From positions 1-22,926 of the IMG/VR virus record IMGVR_UViG_3300046008_001259: a stretch of DNA of 22,926 nt; one strand, written 5' to 3'. Position numbers and translations under genes: made by a program. Positions 21,511 through 22,926 of this stretch are shown one piece after another. Under the pieces are notes generated by a model. It searched no databases and was not told the DNA's origin. It saw nothing but the letters and a program-made list of their open reading frames with translations. The stretch comes from a virus. The stretch's first letter is position 1; every line of letters starts with the position of its first letter.

Positions 21511-22422
21511 TTATCCAAATGAATCATCAAATGAATCATCAAATGATCTATATATTTGAGGATAACTTCCTCCTCCTTTATTTTCTCCCATTATTTGTTC
21601 TGTTACTGTTATCTTAACTACATCTGGTATTTTCTTTAATGCGTTCATATCTTTTTGTAGTACGTCTGGAATTATATATCCATTCATTTTAATACTAAAT
21701 GTACTGCTTACTGTTCTTTCCTCTTTATCCGCTAATTCATTTTTAATAGCAAACGAATTAATCATCGCTCTAAACTGAAATCTTGAAGGATCGCCCCAAT
21801 ATGAATCAGATGCATATTCAATTGCTTCTACGATTTTATTGAGCTGATCCATGTAATAAGTATTGATGGCACAACTATAAGTTACTGTGATATAATCTGG
21901 GATTACTACTGCGTAATTTACTTTTTGTGGTATAACATTATTTAATACATTAAAATTGTCGTATGCGTTTTTACTACTATATTTTTTTCTAGCTATTGAA
22001 ATATTGTTTGGATTATTTGCATCTAATTTATTTGCTACTGATCTTACTTTTTCAATGTTATCCCTTTTAAACATAAGGATAGGCATCATAATTCTACCTT
22101 GAGAATCTCTAAAATACCCAAATTTTTGAAATGAAGCCCATTTTTCAGGTGAACCATAAATAATAGGAACTTCTATTCTTTCTCCATTTTGTAATACAAA
22201 TGGTTTAATTACATTTTGAAAATAGTAAAAAACAGCCTCATCAATATCTTGAATACCAATTGAAAATGGTTTTACAGAATCATCTGTAAATGAAAGTTGA
22301 TTTCCTCTATTTACACCATTAGCATAGTTAGGATTTCCTACCTCAGTATCGAATGCTTTATGTTGTTCCACACTGATTTCTCTTTGTGGTTTTGGAACTG
22401 GTGTTCTACTATTTTTAGCCAT
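21511..22422 (-). CDS. tail sheath stabiliser/tail completion protein (gp15-like)
   Basis: This 303-aa protein resembles T4 gp15 (272 aa), which caps the tail and joins it to the neck. Shared features are the early FQNVIKPFVLQNGERIEVPI, then YGSPEKWASFQ, the PILMFKRDNIEK region, YAVVIPDYITVTYSCAINTYYMDQLNKIVEAI (a strand followed by a long helix, about residues 170-200), and the closing SSTFSIKMNGYIIPDV. An N-terminal extension of about 50 residues precedes the family core. The C-terminus ends in a short repeated SFDDSFDDSFG. Its start overlaps the stop of the neck gene by one base, so the two are translationally coupled. Confidence 0.82.
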   Translation of the reverse strand: MAKNSRTPVPKPQREISVEQHKAFDTEVGNPNYANGVNRGNQLSFTDDSVKPFSIGIQDIDEAVFYYFQNVIKPFVLQNGERIEVPIIYGSPEKWASFQKFGYFRDSQGRIMMPILMFKRDNIEKVRSVANKLDANNPNNISIARKKYSSKNAYDNFNVLNNVIPQKVNYAVVIPDYITVTYSCAINTYYMDQLNKIVEAIEYASDSYWGDPSRFQFRAMINSFAIKNELADKEERTVSSTFSIKMNGYIIPDVLQKDMNALKKIPDVVKITVTEQIMGENKGGGSYPQIYRSFDDSFDDSFG

Positions 22423-22926
22423 TACAATAATCTCGTTCTAATAATGTTAACTCTATCACTAGGACAATAATGACACTCTGCAGTAACTGAAACATTATAA
22501 CCAAATTCAGCTAATCCTGGGTTAGTAGGATTTACATTATATGGATAATCAGGATCTTTACCACCCCAAAACTGTGTAATATTTGTGTTATCTACTTCCC
22601 AATAACTTTCTTGATATAATATAATATCTCCTACTTCGGGATGCACGTTTGCATCAACTAAATCGTCTCTTAAGAATGCAAATGACATTGGCCAATCAAA
22701 ATTAACTCCTAATTCACTTGTAGGACTTACATTATCACCAATAGTTATTAAAGCATATAATAATACTGGTTGTTCAAAAAATTTACCTCCAGACGATTCA
22801 CCATACATATTAATTTTTGTTTCAGCTAATTTGTATTTGTAAATAGCACACTGTTGAGAAATAACGTTTCCCATTACTTCTCTATTCATATATCTTAGAA
22901 ACGAAGCGTCTCTACTGGATGCAAAT
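22422..22926 (-). CDS. neck protein (gp14-like), N-terminus cut by window edge
   Basis: The frame is open to the right edge. The first in-frame Met is at 22889, but the codons before it (FASSRDASFLRY) are plausible protein, so the real start is probably beyond the window. About 167 residues are visible. The stretch VHPEVGDIILYQESYWEVDN followed by FWGGKDPDYPYN resembles the part of T4 gp14 with GDLIYF...LFEI...YDPFYQLG. gp14 forms the neck with gp13 and closes the head after DNA packaging. The gene order neck, then gp15-like, then sheath and tube supports this. An NMYGESSGGKFF segment near the N-terminus is common in these neck proteins. Confidence 0.75.
   Translation of the reverse strand, partial: FASSRDASFLRYMNREVMGNVISQQCAIYKYKLAETKINMYGESSGGKFFEQPVLLYALITIGDNVSPTSELGVNFDWPMSFAFLRDDLVDANVHPEVGDIILYQESYWEVDNTNITQFWGGKDPDYPYNVNPTNPGLAEFGYNVSVTAECHYCPSDRVNIIRTRLL

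Noticed and set aside
22422-22889. Neck gene starting at ATG 22889
   Set aside because: The frame stays open upstream to the window edge with protein-like codons (FASSRDASFLRY), so the gene was treated as running off the right edge.
12000-22926. Phage tail-like particle or contractile injection system without a phage genome
   Set aside because: Neck and completion proteins, a long tape measure and a complete replication/recombination block in the same strand order point to a replicating phage.

Overview
The window is a densely packed piece of a large tailed-phage genome. It is a contractile-tailed myovirus of the T4-like superfamily, almost certainly not an ordinary bacterial chromosome region. 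Every supported gene is on the minus strand, so transcription runs from the right edge to the left, and genes abut or overlap by a few bases. The DNA is very AT-rich. Start codons are mostly preceded by A-rich leaders without a clear Shine-Dalgarno sequence, a pattern typical of Bacteroidota and their phages; a Bacteroidota host is therefore an inference, not something the sequence proves.

Right part (about 22.9 to 19.0 kb): a gp14-like neck protein (running off the right edge) and a gp15-like tail completion/sheath stabiliser, then four genes that T4 does not have at this place. These are a 307-aa beta-rich virion protein, a 308-aa protein that carries what looks like an LCIB/LCIC-type beta-carbonic anhydrase domain, a 91-aa beta-rich protein and an 82-aa coiled-coil protein. 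Middle part (19.0 to 4.9 kb): tail sheath, tail tube, a tail assembly chaperone pair whose second half is probably reached by ribosomal frameshifting, a 932-aa tape measure protein, two small Pro/Gly/Asn-rich proteins, a 730-aa baseplate protein, a LysM-containing gp53-like wedge protein, an 1104-aa baseplate hub protein ending in a peptidoglycan amidase, and two more proteins of unknown role. A strong hairpin terminator closes this late block at about 4.8 kb.

Left part (4.74 kb to 1): a replication/recombination block with a compact family A DNA polymerase, a 152-aa unknown protein, a gp32-like single-strand binding protein, a UvsX/RecA-like recombinase and a FEN/RNase H-type 5'-3' exonuclease that runs off the left edge. 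These would work together at forks and in recombination-dependent replication.

Regulation visible in the sequence: an AT-rich element with coding-strand consensus ATATTTATAAYAAA recurs 15 to 27 bases upstream of seven virion genes and is the best candidate for the late promoter. Factor-independent terminators follow the sheath, tube and last late genes, and an inverted repeat covers the sheath start codon. The most interesting items are the carbonic-anhydrase-like domain inside the virion gene cluster, the probable +1 (or -2) frameshift in the tail chaperone, the minimal family A polymerase, and the late-promoter motif.
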